From Herbaspirillum sp. RV1423 (GTDB lineage: Bacteria > Pseudomonadota > Gammaproteobacteria > Burkholderiales > Burkholderiaceae_D): a stretch of DNA of 64,000 bases. Shown piece after piece: positions 52,076 to 61,781 of the stretch (its first letter is position 1; every line of letters starts with the position of its first letter). The stretch lies in NCBI RefSeq assembly GCF_000577615.1, contig NZ_CBXX010000001.1, positions 310,001 through 374,000 on the forward strand. The letters run 5' to 3'. The translations under genes and the position numbers were made by a program. A model generated the notes under the pieces. That model saw only the letters and a list, made by a program, of their open reading frames with translations. It was not told the DNA's origin and ran no database searches.

Positions 52076-54178
52076 ATGACGACCACTACAGACACCGCGA
52101 TCGCTCCCGACAACAACCCGCTGCTGGACTTTTCCGGCCTGGCGCGCTTCGATGCGATCAAGCCCGAACACGTCACGCCTGCCGTCGACATCCTGCTGAC
52201 CAAGGCGAGCAAACTGGTCGCGGAACTGGAAGCGCCGATGGCGCAGGTCACCTGGGCCAATTTCGTCGAACCGCTGGAAAACGCCACCGAGCAACTGGGC
52301 CGCGCCTGGAGCATTGTCGGGCATCTGAATTCGGTGGTCGACTCGCCCGAACTGCGCGCCACCTACAATGAAAACCAGCCCAGGCTGGTCGAGTTCTGGA
52401 CCGCGTTGGGCCAAAACCTGGCGCTGTTCGAAAAGTACAAGGCTGTGCAAACCGGCCCGGAATACGCCGGCCTGTCGGGCGCGCGCAAGAAGGTCATCGA
52501 CAACGCCGTGCGCGACTTCCGCCTGTCCGGCGCCGAGCTGCCCGACGACAAGAAAGAACGTTTTGCTGAAATCCAGGAAAAGCTGGCGGCGCTGACCACT
52601 CGCTTCTCGGAAAACATCCTCGACGCCACCAACGATTTCGGCCTGTTCGTCGAGAACGAAGCCGACCTTGCCGGTCTGCCCGACGACGTCAAGCAGGCCG
52701 CGCGCGCTGCCGCCGAAAAAGACGGCAATGGTTTCGAAAAAGGCGGCTTCAAGTTCACGCTGCATTTCCCGTCCTATTTCCCGATCCTGCAATACGCGCA
52801 CAGCCGTACGCTGCGCGAGCAGATCTACCGCGCCAACGCCACCAAGGCGTCCGAACTGGGCGCCAAGCCGGAATGGGACAACACCGCCAACATGCAGGAA
52901 ATCCTGCAACTGCGCCACGAAGAAGCCGCCCTGCTGGGCTTCGCCAACTTCGCCGAACTGTCTCTGGTGCCGAAGATGGCGCAGTCGCCGCAAGAAGTCA
53001 TCCATTTCCTCGAAGACCTCGGCCGTCGCGCGCGTTCCTACGGCGAGAAGGACTGGGCCGAACTGCGCGTCTTCGCCAGGGAAGAACTCGGCCTCGACAC
53101 GCTCGAAGCCTGGGACATGACCTACGCTTCCGAAAAACTGCGCGAGCAACGCTACGCCTTCTCCGAGCAGGAAGTGAAGCAATACTTCCCCGAGCCGAAG
53201 GTGATCGAGGGCCTGTTCCAGGTCATCCAGCGCCTGTTCAACGTCAACATCAAACCCGACAGCGCGCCGGTCTGGCATCAGGACGTCAAGTTCTTCCGCA
53301 TCGAGCGCGACGGCAAGCTGGTCGGCCAGTTCTACCTCGACCTGTACGCGCGCAACGGCAAGCGCGGCGGCGCCTGGATGGACGACGCCCGCGCCCGCCG
53401 CATGACCGCCAATGGCGTGCAGACGCCGATCGCTTACCTGATCTGCAACTTCACCGAGCCGATGACCGTCGACGGCGTGAAGAAGCCAGCCCTGTTCACG
53501 CATGACGAAGTCATCACGCTGTTCCACGAATCCGGCCACGGCCTGCATCACATGCTCACGCAAGTCGACGAAGTCGGCGTGTCGGGCATCTCCGGCGTCG
53601 AGTGGGACGCGGTCGAACTGCCTTCGCAGTTCATGGAAAACTTCTGCTGGGAATGGGACGTGCTGCAACACATGACCGCCCACGCCGACACCGGCGCGCC
53701 GTTGCCGCGCGCGCTGTTCGACAAGATGACCGCCGCCAAGAACTTCCAGTCCGGCCTGCAAATGCTGCGCCAGGTCGAGTTCTCGCTGTTCGACATGCAC
53801 ATCCATTACGACTACGACGCCGCCGGCAAGGACAGCGTGCAATCGGTGCTCGACGCCGTGCGCGACAAGTTCGCGGTGATCCGCCCGCCCGCATTCAACC
53901 GCTTCCAGCATTCGTTCAGCCACATCTTCGCAGGCGGCTACGCGGCCGGCTACTACAGCTACAAGTGGGCCGAAGTGCTGTCCGCCGACGCCTACAGCGC
54001 GTTTGAAGAAGCCGCCGCCAAGGGCGACAACGTGGTGTCGATCGAAACCGGCCAGCGCTTCCAGCGGGAAATCCTGGCCGTCGGCGGATCGCGTCCGGCG
54101 ATCGAATCGTTCAAGGCCTTCCGCGGCCGCGAGCCGAGCATCGACGCCCTGCTGCGCCACAGCGGCATGGCGGCTTAA
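52076..54178 (+). CDS. prlC: Oligopeptidase A (M3 metallopeptidase)
   Basis: This 700-residue cytoplasmic zinc peptidase degrades oligopeptides, including cleaved signal peptides. The zinc motif is FHESGHGLHHML, with the two histidines and the catalytic Glu, and the third zinc ligand follows in SGVEWDAVELPSQFMENFCWE. The length matches E. coli PrlC (680 residues). It starts 8 bp after folD. Confidence 0.95.
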   Translation: MTTTTDTAIAPDNNPLLDFSGLARFDAIKPEHVTPAVDILLTKASKLVAELEAPMAQVTWANFVEPLENATEQLGRAWSIVGHLNSVVDSPELRATYNENQPRLVEFWTALGQNLALFEKYKAVQTGPEYAGLSGARKKVIDNAVRDFRLSGAELPDDKKERFAEIQEKLAALTTRFSENILDATNDFGLFVENEADLAGLPDDVKQAARAAAEKDGNGFEKGGFKFTLHFPSYFPILQYAHSRTLREQIYRANATKASELGAKPEWDNTANMQEILQLRHEEAALLGFANFAELSLVPKMAQSPQEVIHFLEDLGRRARSYGEKDWAELRVFAREELGLDTLEAWDMTYASEKLREQRYAFSEQEVKQYFPEPKVIEGLFQVIQRLFNVNIKPDSAPVWHQDVKFFRIERDGKLVGQFYLDLYARNGKRGGAWMDDARARRMTANGVQTPIAYLICNFTEPMTVDGVKKPALFTHDEVITLFHESGHGLHHMLTQVDEVGVSGISGVEWDAVELPSQFMENFCWEWDVLQHMTAHADTGAPLPRALFDKMTAAKNFQSGLQMLRQVEFSLFDMHIHYDYDAAGKDSVQSVLDAVRDKFAVIRPPAFNRFQHSFSHIFAGGYAAGYYSYKWAEVLSADAYSAFEEAAAKGDNVVSIETGQRFQREILAVGGSRPAIESFKAFRGREPSIDALLRHSGMAA

Positions 54179-54218
54179 ACAATAGCAACAGCCCAGCAGC
54201 AGTAGCGACACGGCATTA

Positions 54219-54300
54219 AAACCTGCCGCCGTCCCAGCGTCGTGCCAACGGTCGGCACGTCACTGGGTCCTGACTTTCGTCAGCATGGCGGCGGTGGTTT
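54219..54300. repeat. Composite palindromic repeat, copy 4 (diverged)
   Basis: GCCGCCGTCCCAGCG on the left and CACTGGGTCCTGACTTTCGT then CAGCATGGCGGC on the right keep the building blocks of the other copies, in inverted order. It lies between prlC and holC and may end the prlC transcript. Confidence 0.65.
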
Positions 54301-54351
54301 AATTCCCTTCTCCGGGTTTTCCTCTTCTCTGGATATGTCTATACTTCGTCC

Positions 54352-54771
54352 ATGACCCGCATCGACTTCCACAGCAACGTCCCCAATAAACTTGCCTACG
54401 CCTGCCGCCTGGTGCGCAAGGCGCGCACCGCCCAATGCAATATCGTCCTGCTCGGCAAGGATCGCAGCGAACTGGCCCAGCTCGACCAGTTGCTATGGAC
54501 GTTCTCGGAACAGGATTTCCTGCCGCATGTGCGCGCCGGCGACCCGCTGGCGGCGCAAACGCCGGTGATCCTGACCGACAGCGAAACCGCGGAATTGCCA
54601 CACCATCAGGTGCTGATCAACCTGTCCGGCGCCACGCCCGAACACTTCGCCCGTTTCGAGCGCATGTTCGAGATCATCTCCTCGGATGAAACCGACAAAG
54701 TCGCCGGACGCGATCGTTATCGTTTCTACAAAGAACGCGGTTACCCCCTCAGCCATTTCGTCGCGGACTGA
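54352..54771 (+). CDS. holC: DNA polymerase III chi subunit
   Basis: This 139-residue clamp-loader accessory protein links the polymerase to single-stranded DNA-binding protein. It is full length, with typical segments ARTAQCNIVLLGKDR, LDQLLWTFSEQDFLPH and RYRFYKERGYPLSHF. The following small gene starts 5 bp after its stop, so the two are co-transcribed. Confidence 0.93.
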   Translation: MTRIDFHSNVPNKLAYACRLVRKARTAQCNIVLLGKDRSELAQLDQLLWTFSEQDFLPHVRAGDPLAAQTPVILTDSETAELPHHQVLINLSGATPEHFARFERMFEIISSDETDKVAGRDRYRFYKERGYPLSHFVAD

Positions 54772-54775
54772 CGCC

Positions 54776-55222
54776 ATGAGCCAGTCCACCGACCACAGCA
54801 TTCCCCTCCTGACTGAAGTCATCGCTACGCCTGCCGCTGCGGAAACGCCGACGCCGGACTATCACCAGCATTACCAGGCCGAACCTGCGCAACCGTTCCA
54901 GCCGCAATACCAACCGACTTACGGCGCCGAGCCGCTGCCGGTCCCGGTCAGTCCGCCGCAGCCCGTGGGCGCGCCAGTCCCGACTGCCGAGCAACTCCTG
55001 CACATTCGCCAGGACATTCAGGAAAACGTCATGCAGCAGTTGCTCGGCCAGGTCGACAATGTCCTGGACCGGCATCTCCAAGACCATTTGGCGGTTGTGC
55101 TGGACAACATGGCCGACATTCTCAAGACCCGCGTGCGCGCCAGCCTGGAACAGGCGCTGGCTGAAACCGTCGCGCAGGCGCTGGCGGAAGAAATGGCAAA
55201 ATTTGAAAATGCAAAATATTAA
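54776..55222 (+). CDS. Hypothetical protein with Pro/Gln-rich N-terminus, 148 aa
   Basis: No family is recognised. Residues 1-75 are disordered and rich in Pro, Gln and Tyr (FQPQYQPTYGAEPLPVPVSP). Residues 75-148 are a long amphipathic helical region (LLGQVDNVLDRHLQDHLAVV, then LEQALAETVAQALAEEMAKF) that probably oligomerises. It is coupled to holC by 4 bp, suggesting a conserved but uncharacterised pairing. I choose ATG 54776; earlier in-frame starts fall inside holC. Confidence 0.75.
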   Translation: MSQSTDHSIPLLTEVIATPAAAETPTPDYHQHYQAEPAQPFQPQYQPTYGAEPLPVPVSPPQPVGAPVPTAEQLLHIRQDIQENVMQQLLGQVDNVLDRHLQDHLAVVLDNMADILKTRVRASLEQALAETVAQALAEEMAKFENAKY

Positions 55223-55346
55223 GTCTTAAATAAGAATATTTTGTTTTTTAAACACATCACTCGCTTATTCATTAAAAAATAGAAATTCAGGCACATTGAT
55301 TGCTTACCTAAAAAATCGATTACTTCTTACAATTTCACCCATCCAA

Positions 55347-55443
55347 GAGTGACGCAAAGTTGTCCTGGCCCGATGCGCCGACGAAGACGGTACGGTTGTA
55401 CGGCAAGGAAACGCAACAACGCCTGGTCGGTTTTGCGTCACTC
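55347..55443 (+). promoter_or_regulatory. Putative structured 5' leader of dadA
   Basis: GAGTGACGCAAA (55347-55358) and TTTGCGTCACTC (55432-55443) are a perfect 12-bp inverted repeat enclosing 73 nt that contain further short pairings (GTTGT with ACAAC, and a GTAC-GGTT-GTAC hairpin). The 3' arm ends 24 bp before the dadA start. The AT-rich DNA before it (55223-55340) probably carries the promoter. Confidence 0.5.
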
Positions 55444-55467
55444 CCATCATTGAACAAGGAGAATGTG

Positions 55468-56775
55468 ATGAAAGTCATCGTATTGGGAGCAGGCATCATC
55501 GGCACCGCGTCCGCGTGGTTTTTGAAGCGTGAGGGGCATGACGTCACCGTCATCGACCGCCAGCCCGGCGCCGCCCAGGAGACCAGTTTCGCCAACGGCT
55601 GCCAGATTTCGGTGTCGCACGCCGAACCGTGGGCCAACCCCTCCGCTCCGCTCAAGGTCCTGAAGTGGCTGGGCAAGGAAGATGCGCCGCTGCTGTACCG
55701 CTTCCGTCCCGAATGGCTGCAATGGAAATGGGCCGTGAACTTCCTGCGCGAATGCACGCCTGCGCGCACCGACGCCAACATCCGCCAGATCGTCGCGCTG
55801 TGCGAATACAGCCGCCAGACGCTGGTGGCCCTGCGCGCCGAAACCGGCATCCAGTACGACCACCTGACCAAGGGCATCCTGCACTTCTATACGGAAGAGA
55901 AGGAATTCGAACTCTCGCTGCCGGCCGCCAAACTGATGCGCGACCTCGGTTGCCCGCGCGATTCGATCAGCGCCGAAGAAGTAATCAGAATCGAACCGGC
56001 CCTGGCCAGCATCCGCGACAAGATCGTCGGCGGCGACTTCACCGCCACCGATGAATCGGGCGACGTCTACAAGCTCACCACCGGCCTGGCGCAAAAGGCT
56101 GAAGACGCTGGCGTCGACTTCCAGTTCAACTCCACCATCACCCGCCTGCTGACCGAAGGCACGGGTGCCGCCGCAAAAATCACCGGCGTCGAAGTCATCG
56201 ACGGCGCAGGCCGTCACAAGATCTTGCGTGCCGACGCCTTCGTGGTCGCCATGGGCAGCTTCTCCGAACCGCTGCTGCGTCCGCTGGGCATCAACCTGCT
56301 GCTGTATCCGGGCAAGGGCTATTCGGCGACCTACAAGGTCACCAACCCGGATGCGGCGCCGACCGTCTCGCTGACCGACGACGGCTACAAGCTGGTGGTT
56401 TCGCGCCTGGGCGATCGCCTGCGCGTGGCCGGCACCTGCGAACTGAACGGCTACACCCGCGAACTGAACAACACGCGCTGCGAGGCGATTACGCGCCGCA
56501 CCCGCGAACTGTTCCCGGACGGCTGCGACTACGACAATCCGGTGTACTGGACCGGCCTGCGTCCGTTGACGCCGTCCAACATCCCGTACGTCGGCAAGAC
56601 CAAGTTCAGCAACTTGTACCTCAATACCGGCCACGGCACGCTCGGCTGGACCATGGGTTGCGGCTCGGGCCGCGCGATTGCCGAAATCATTGCCGGCCGC
56701 CAACCGGAAATCGACTTCGGCTTCACCGGCCTGCCGCGCAAAACGCCGCGCAAGCTGGCTGCCCAGCCGGCATAA
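55468..56775 (+). CDS. dadA: D-amino acid dehydrogenase small subunit
   Basis: This 435-residue FAD enzyme oxidises D-alanine and other D-amino acids to keto acids, feeding electrons into the respiratory chain at the membrane. The FAD motif VIVLGAGIIGTASAWFL is at the N-terminus, and GLRPLTPSNIPYVGKTK with TGHGTLGWTMGCGSGR near the C-terminus are DadA signatures. AAGGAGA precedes ATG 55468. No alanine racemase gene (dadX) is adjacent. It follows a potential structured leader. Confidence 0.95.
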   Translation: MKVIVLGAGIIGTASAWFLKREGHDVTVIDRQPGAAQETSFANGCQISVSHAEPWANPSAPLKVLKWLGKEDAPLLYRFRPEWLQWKWAVNFLRECTPARTDANIRQIVALCEYSRQTLVALRAETGIQYDHLTKGILHFYTEEKEFELSLPAAKLMRDLGCPRDSISAEEVIRIEPALASIRDKIVGGDFTATDESGDVYKLTTGLAQKAEDAGVDFQFNSTITRLLTEGTGAAAKITGVEVIDGAGRHKILRADAFVVAMGSFSEPLLRPLGINLLLYPGKGYSATYKVTNPDAAPTVSLTDDGYKLVVSRLGDRLRVAGTCELNGYTRELNNTRCEAITRRTRELFPDGCDYDNPVYWTGLRPLTPSNIPYVGKTKFSNLYLNTGHGTLGWTMGCGSGRAIAEIIAGRQPEIDFGFTGLPRKTPRKLAAQPA

Positions 56776-56800
56776 CCGGCATTTCCCTCCTTATAGCCCG

Positions 56801-56828
56801 AACCTCGCCCTCCCCCTGGCGAGGTTTT
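56801..56828 (+). terminator. Terminator of dadA
   Basis: AACCTCGCC and GGCGAGGTT form a 9-bp stem with an 8-nt loop, followed by TT; 26 bp after the dadA stop. Confidence 0.75.
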
Positions 56829-57026
56829 GGCCCTTATTTTTTACATTTTTTCACTGATCCACCGCAAAGCCCCTCAAATCGGCTTGGTGTAGAATCAGCC
56901 TCATCCATCTCGGCACATCTGCCGGATTTCCAGATCATCACGCATCCGTCGCACTGATATTGCGCGCGGGGTGCTTATCCATATCGGACTGCCGCTCGCC
57001 GCGGCCGTCATCATGAGGACATTGCA

Positions 57027-57926
57027 ATGAAGTGGGTTGTTGTCGGCATTTATCTTTTTTCCATCTTTTTCATCCATTTCCGCGGAAAGGTGAGACTGCC
57101 GTTTTTCCGGCAATTCTTCGACCACTCCTCGATCATGGCCCCGATCAATGTATTCATGTACGCCTTCTCGCGCGTGCCGGCAGTGCCGTATCCCGCGGTC
57201 GACGACTTCCAGAACCTGCACCTGCTCGACGACAACTGGGAAACCATCAAGGCCGAGGCGGTAAACCTGCAAAACATTTCCAAGATCAAGGCCGCGGAAA
57301 AGAATGACGATGCCGGTTTCAACTCCTTCTTCAAGGCCGGCTGGAAGCGTTTTTACCTGAAATGGTACGACGCCAGCCATCCGTCGGCCGAGCAGTTCTG
57401 CCCCAAGACGGTGGAAATCCTGCGCAAGATTCCCTGCGTCAAGGCCGCCATGTTCGCGGAGCTGGCGCCCGGCGGCACGCTCAATCCGCATCGCGATCCT
57501 TATGCCGGTTCGTTGCGCTATCACCTGGGCCTGGTGACGCCCAACGACGACCGCTGCTTCATCGAAGTCGACGGCCAACGCTACAGTTGGCGCGACGGCA
57601 AGAGCGTGGTGTTCGACGAGACCTTCATTCACTGGGCGCAAAACGGTGCCGACACGAACCGTATCATCCTGTTCTGCGACGTCGAGCGTCCATTGCGTTA
57701 TCGCTGGGCGCAAGCCATCAACAGATGGCTCGGCAAGACCATGATGACCGCCGCCAGTTCGCCCAATGAAACCGGCGACCAGACCGGCCGCATCAACAAG
57801 CTGTTCCGTTTCGTCTGGCTCGCCGGCCAATACCGCCGCAAGTTCAAAAAGTGGAATCGCAACGTCTATCGCGCCACCAAGTTCGCCCTGATCGCCGCCG
57901 TCGCGCTGGCGATCATCTACCTGTAA
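57027..57926 (+). CDS. Aspartyl/asparaginyl beta-hydroxylase-family protein (LpxO-like)
   Basis: This 299-residue Fe(II)/2-oxoglutarate dioxygenase resembles LpxO, which adds a 2-hydroxyl to lipid A acyl chains. An N-terminal membrane helix is at residues 1-17 and a C-terminal one at about 283-299. The iron-binding His is in NPHRDPYAGS, the second His in FDETFIHWAQN, and the 2-oxoglutarate Arg is probably in TNRIILFCDVERP. The symbol lpxO is plausible, but the sequence does not prove lipid A specificity. Confidence 0.85.
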   Translation: MKWVVVGIYLFSIFFIHFRGKVRLPFFRQFFDHSSIMAPINVFMYAFSRVPAVPYPAVDDFQNLHLLDDNWETIKAEAVNLQNISKIKAAEKNDDAGFNSFFKAGWKRFYLKWYDASHPSAEQFCPKTVEILRKIPCVKAAMFAELAPGGTLNPHRDPYAGSLRYHLGLVTPNDDRCFIEVDGQRYSWRDGKSVVFDETFIHWAQNGADTNRIILFCDVERPLRYRWAQAINRWLGKTMMTAASSPNETGDQTGRINKLFRFVWLAGQYRRKFKKWNRNVYRATKFALIAAVALAIIYL

Positions 57927-58492
57927 ATTCCCTCTTTCTCCCGGCGCAAGTTCGCACGAGTTTGCGCTGCGGCATTCCCTTCCTCCTCTGCAACATCGCG
58001 TCGGCGTTTCATGAAAAGACGAGCGGCATTTCAGCGCACCGGGACCGCGATGCACCGCTGCGGGACGCACCATTTTTAAGACGACATCGTCAAAAAAGCG
58101 AGGCCCGCGTCGACTTCCACGTCGCATCGAATTCCACTACGGCAATGTATTTACGGCATGGGGAAAACGACGAAAATTTTCACGCGACGCCAATATAGTG
58201 CGAACAATGCAAGCAAAACTGATGAAAAATTTCCGCTCGGAAATGAAACCGAATTATTCCTTTTGATTTCATGTCAACGCAATAGCTGTTCGTCGAAGCT
58301 GCGTGTAAAATCCCGAGATTGACGGCTTGATTCATGGCTTGATTCTTGCGTAAAGTTCTTACGCATTCTATGAATGGTAAGCCTATCAAAACCTGCTGGC
58401 GATCTCGCGAGCAACGCGGCGCAAGCGTGAGCAGGTTCTTAGAGTACCCACCAAACATAGAATAATGTGCTCAAGCAGGAGTCGACATCCGG
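57927..58492. other. Long intergenic region before the GGDEF gene
   Basis: No supported gene lies here. Seen features are a tandem GGCTTGATTC repeat near 58324-58345 and a TGCGTAA-AGTTC-TTACGCA dyad at 58347-58365, about 130 bp before the GGDEF start. They may belong to its promoter. The frame at 58180-58458 on the minus strand is low-quality. Confidence 0.5.
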
Positions 58493-59533
58493 ATGATGAA
58501 ACAGCTTCTAAAGAACCTGGTAGATATCACAGCGCAGCGTGAAAATTCGCGCCTTGCCGGCTCCGTCATCCTGGCGTTGCATGAACTGGCCCAGGTCAGG
58601 CAGATTCGCGTGCTGGAAATTTTTTCTCTGCGCGAAGAAATGTTCGTGCAGGAAAAGATGTTCCTCAACGACGAGCACCTGAGCACCATCGCCGAACACA
58701 CCGAAGACGATCCCAAGGAACCTATCGCCCGCTATCCATCGATCATGGAATGCATGCGGCAGCACAAGAACGAGCATTACGAAATCGCCGCCGACGGCTG
58801 GCATGTACTATGGCTGCCGGTGTGGTTGCACGGCAAGATCAACACCTGTCTCGAGATACGTCATCCGCACCCTTACGACACCGCAACGCTGGAGCTGATC
58901 GACGGCATCTTCGGCATTTACTGCAACTATCAAAGCCTGCTCGACTATAGCGAACGCGATGCGCTGACAGGTCTCTTCAACCGCAAGACCTTCGACGAAC
59001 AATTCTCGCGCCATGCCTTCGCCCTCGCGCCGCACGAAGCGCATTCGCTGGACAACGACGAACGCCGCCATGCCGGCGACAGCAAAGCGCACTGGCTGGC
59101 CGTGGTCGACATCGACCATTTCAAGCAGGTCAACGATCAGTACGGCCATCTGTACGGCGACGAAGTGCTGATTCTGGTGGCCAACATCTTGCGCACCTCA
59201 TTCCGTTCGCATGACCGCATCTTCCGCTTCGGCGGCGAAGAATTCGTGATCCTGCTGCGCTCCACCACGCTGGCCGACGCCAGCAAGATTTTCGACCGCT
59301 TCCGCCAGCATGTACAGGAATACGACTTCCCGCAGGTCGGCAAGGTCACCGTCAGCCTCGGCTTCGTCGGCATTTCGCAGGAAACGCCGGTGGTCATCCT
59401 GGGCCACGCCGACCAGGCGTTGTATCACGCCAAGAAAAACGGCCGCAACCGCATCTGCTTCTACGATGAACTGGTGACCTCGGGCGTACTGAGCAATGAA
59501 ATATCGACCAACGATATTGTCGAATTCTTCTGA
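58493..59533 (+). CDS. GGDEF-domain diguanylate cyclase
   Basis: This 346-residue cytoplasmic protein probably makes cyclic di-GMP. Residues 1-155 form a sensory region with a GAF-like pattern (IADGWHVLWLPVWLHGKINT). The GGDEF domain from about 158 onwards has DALTGLFNRKTFDEQF, the metal site VVDIDHFKQVNDQYGH and an active-site loop RFGGEEFVILL (GGEEF, an active variant). No RxxD inhibitory site is evident just before it. No membrane segment is present. It is monocistronic. Confidence 0.92.
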   Translation: MMKQLLKNLVDITAQRENSRLAGSVILALHELAQVRQIRVLEIFSLREEMFVQEKMFLNDEHLSTIAEHTEDDPKEPIARYPSIMECMRQHKNEHYEIAADGWHVLWLPVWLHGKINTCLEIRHPHPYDTATLELIDGIFGIYCNYQSLLDYSERDALTGLFNRKTFDEQFSRHAFALAPHEAHSLDNDERRHAGDSKAHWLAVVDIDHFKQVNDQYGHLYGDEVLILVANILRTSFRSHDRIFRFGGEEFVILLRSTTLADASKIFDRFRQHVQEYDFPQVGKVTVSLGFVGISQETPVVILGHADQALYHAKKNGRNRICFYDELVTSGVLSNEISTNDIVEFF

Positions 59534-59892
59534 ATTTCCAGTCCTTTTTGTTATACAGGCCAAGACCATCTGCGTGCCGCATCGCCCCGTGCAACCATGC
59601 TTTGAAGGCACAGTACTTCCCTGACGCTCTCCCGTGGCCAGAAACGCCCGATAAGCTTGATCGGGCCTTGACCAATTGCAACATGTCCGACGACGCAATG
59701 CCGACGTCGATATTGACGAATTCCGCCATTTTTTATGGTCTTTTCGACACTTCAAAAATGCGAGTTCGATCCGATGATAAGTTTGCTTACATTGCCGGAG
59801 CCAGGCTGCTTTCCTTTTGAAAGTATCTCAAGTCGCTGCGCCTTGTCATGCTGAATGGATGTATTCAGACATTTCTTGTAAAGGAGCTTCGT
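59534..59892. other. Intergenic region upstream of the asparaginase gene
   Basis: No gene is supported on either strand; open frames overlap the GGDEF gene or lack start signals. No operator or hairpin stands out. The asparaginase promoter is presumably in this region. Confidence 0.5.
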
Positions 59893-60957
59893 ATGCAACA
59901 CAAGAAACTCAAGCAAATCGGCGGCCTGTTGATCCTGTTGGGCGCCATGTCCTTACTCCACGCGGAGCAAAAAGCCAACATCGTCATCGTCGCCACGGGC
60001 GGCACCATCGCCGGAGCCAGCACATCAAGCATTCGCTCCCCTGCTTATCAATCCGCCGTCGTTCCCGTCGACAGGTTGATCGCCGCGGTTCCCGAGATCA
60101 ACGCGGTGGCCCACGTGAAAGGGGAGCAGATTTTCCAGGTCCCCAGCGAGAATTTCAATGACGAACGCCTGCTCAAACTGGGCAAGCGCATTTCCGAGCT
60201 GCTCAAACAGCGCGACGTGGACGGCATTGTCATTACGCATGGCGTCGACACGCTGGAAGAAACCGCCTACTTCCTCAACCTCACATTGAAAAGCGACAAA
60301 CCCGTGGTTCTGGTCGGCGCCATGCGGCCCGCCACGGCGCTGGGCACCGACGGTGCGCTCAACCTGTACGAAGCCGTTTTGGTGGCATCCAGCAAGGAAG
60401 CCGTCGGTAAAGGCACACTGGTCGTGATGAACGATGAAATTTATTCCGGCCGCGACGTTACGATGAGCGACTCGCTCAAGGTCAACACGATGCGTTCGCC
60501 TTATGGCCCGCTGGGACTCGTCGTCGAAGACAGGGTATTGTTCTATCGTCAGCCGACGCGTCCGCATACGACCGCAACCGAATTCGATATCGACAAACTG
60601 ACCAGCCTGCCGCGCGTCGATATCGTCTACAACTACGGCAATGCGAATCCTGTCGCCTATCAAGCCGTGGCCAATGCCGGCGCCAAAGCCATCATCCACA
60701 ACGGCACCGGCAACGGCAGCGTCGCCGAACAGATCATCCCGGTGTTGCAGGAAATCCGCAGCAAAGGCATACAGGTGGTGCGTGCATCGCGCACCGGCAA
60801 CGGCGTGATCATCCGCGACGGCGAGCAGCCCGACGACCGCTTCGACTGGCTGGTCGCCGGCGACCAGAGCGCCCAGCAAGCGCGCATCCTGACCGCGCTT
60901 GCCTTGACCAGGACCAACGACAGGCAGACCATACAAGAAATCTTGTGGAAATACTGA
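59893..60957 (+). CDS. ansB: Periplasmic L-asparaginase (type II)
   Basis: This 354-residue enzyme hydrolyses asparagine (and often glutamine) to the acid and ammonia. A signal peptide (residues 1-24, ending LLHA-EQ) exports it. The two catalytic threonine motifs are VIVATGGTIAGAS and VITHGVDTLEETAYFL; the Asp-Lys pair is in the GTDGALNLYEAV region. AAGGAG precedes ATG 59893. It ends at a strong terminator shared with the DedA gene. Confidence 0.93.
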   Translation: MQHKKLKQIGGLLILLGAMSLLHAEQKANIVIVATGGTIAGASTSSIRSPAYQSAVVPVDRLIAAVPEINAVAHVKGEQIFQVPSENFNDERLLKLGKRISELLKQRDVDGIVITHGVDTLEETAYFLNLTLKSDKPVVLVGAMRPATALGTDGALNLYEAVLVASSKEAVGKGTLVVMNDEIYSGRDVTMSDSLKVNTMRSPYGPLGLVVEDRVLFYRQPTRPHTTATEFDIDKLTSLPRVDIVYNYGNANPVAYQAVANAGAKAIIHNGTGNGSVAEQIIPVLQEIRSKGIQVVRASRTGNGVIIRDGEQPDDRFDWLVAGDQSAQQARILTALALTRTNDRQTIQEILWKY

Positions 60958-61000
60958 ACCGTTGCCGGATCATCCCTGCACGGGAGACATGTCCGAAAAG

Positions 61001-61027
61001 AAAGCCGTTCGAATGAACGGCTTTTTG
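61001..61027. terminator. Bidirectional terminator
   Basis: AGCCGTTC and GAACGGCT form an 8-bp stem with a GAAT loop, with AAA before and TTTT after. It lies between the convergent asparaginase and DedA genes. Confidence 0.85.
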
Positions 61028-61040
61028 TTTGGGGTCGACG

Positions 61041-61685
61041 TCAGCCTTTCCGCCCCTTGCGTTGCTTCAGGTAACCGATCACGCCCGGCATGAACGACAG
61101 CACCACGATGGCGAGGATCAGCAGACTGAGATTCTGCTTCACGACGGGAAGATTGCCGAAGAAGTAACCGGCATAGGAAAAACTGGCCACCCACAGGATG
61201 CCGCCGATCACGTTGAAGGCCAAGAACCGCGGATACGTCATGGCGCCCACGCCGGCGACAAACGGCGCGAAGGTGCGCACGATGGGCGCGAAACGCGCGA
61301 TGATCACGGTCTTGCCGCCGTGGCGCTCATAGAAGGCATGGGTCTTGTCCAGGTACTCGCGCTTGAAGAAACGCGAATCGGGCTTGTCGAACAGCTTCAG
61401 CCCGATGGACTTGCCGATCTGGTAGTTGACGCTGTCGCCGAGGATGGCGGCGGCGATCAGCGTCAGCACGATCAAATGGATATCGATGGCGCCGGTCGCC
61501 GCCATGGCCCCGGTCACGAACAACAGCGAGTCGCCCGGCAGGATGGGCGTCACCACCAGGCCGGTCTCGGCGAAGACGATCAGGAACAGGATCAGGAACA
61601 ACCACGGGCCGTACGCCGCGGCCAGCTCGGCCAAATGACGATCGATGTGGACGACGAAATCGACCAGAAACAAAAGAAAATCCAT
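61041..61685 (-). CDS. DedA-family membrane protein
   Basis: This 214-residue inner-membrane protein of the DedA/SNARE-associated family helps recycle polyprenyl carriers or lipids and supports membrane potential. Family motifs are [20 protein letters not shown] and the positively charged stretch [19 protein letters not shown] choose ATG 61683-61685; a GTG two codons earlier is possible. Multi-pass topology with four to five helices is predicted. Confidence 0.9.
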   Translation of the reverse strand: MDFLLFLVDFVVHIDRHLAELAAAYGPWLFLILFLIVFAETGLVVTPILPGDSLLFVTGAMAATGAIDIHLIVLTLIAAAILGDSVNYQIGKSIGLKLFDKPDSRFFKREYLDKTHAFYERHGGKTVIIARFAPIVRTFAPFVAGVGAMTYPRFLAFNVIGGILWVASFSYAGYFFGNLPVVKQNLSLLILAIVVLSFMPGVIGYLKQRKGRKG

Positions 61686-61781
61686 GAGCACCCGCCGGGA
61701 AGTTGAAAAATGCGCGAACAGAAAAGAACGCGCATTGTATCAAGATGCGCGTCCGCGCCCGGCGGAATCCGGTTCACATCG

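Noticed and set aside
58180..58458. Minus-strand 92-codon frame in the gap before the GGDEF gene
   Set aside because: Poor codon bias and no ribosome binding site; it covers the dyads of the presumed promoter.
59394..59729. Minus-strand frame starting MAEFVNIDVGIASSD
   Set aside because: Its first 40 codons look plausible, but it runs antisense into the GGDEF gene for 140 bases, lacks a ribosome binding site and has no family match.
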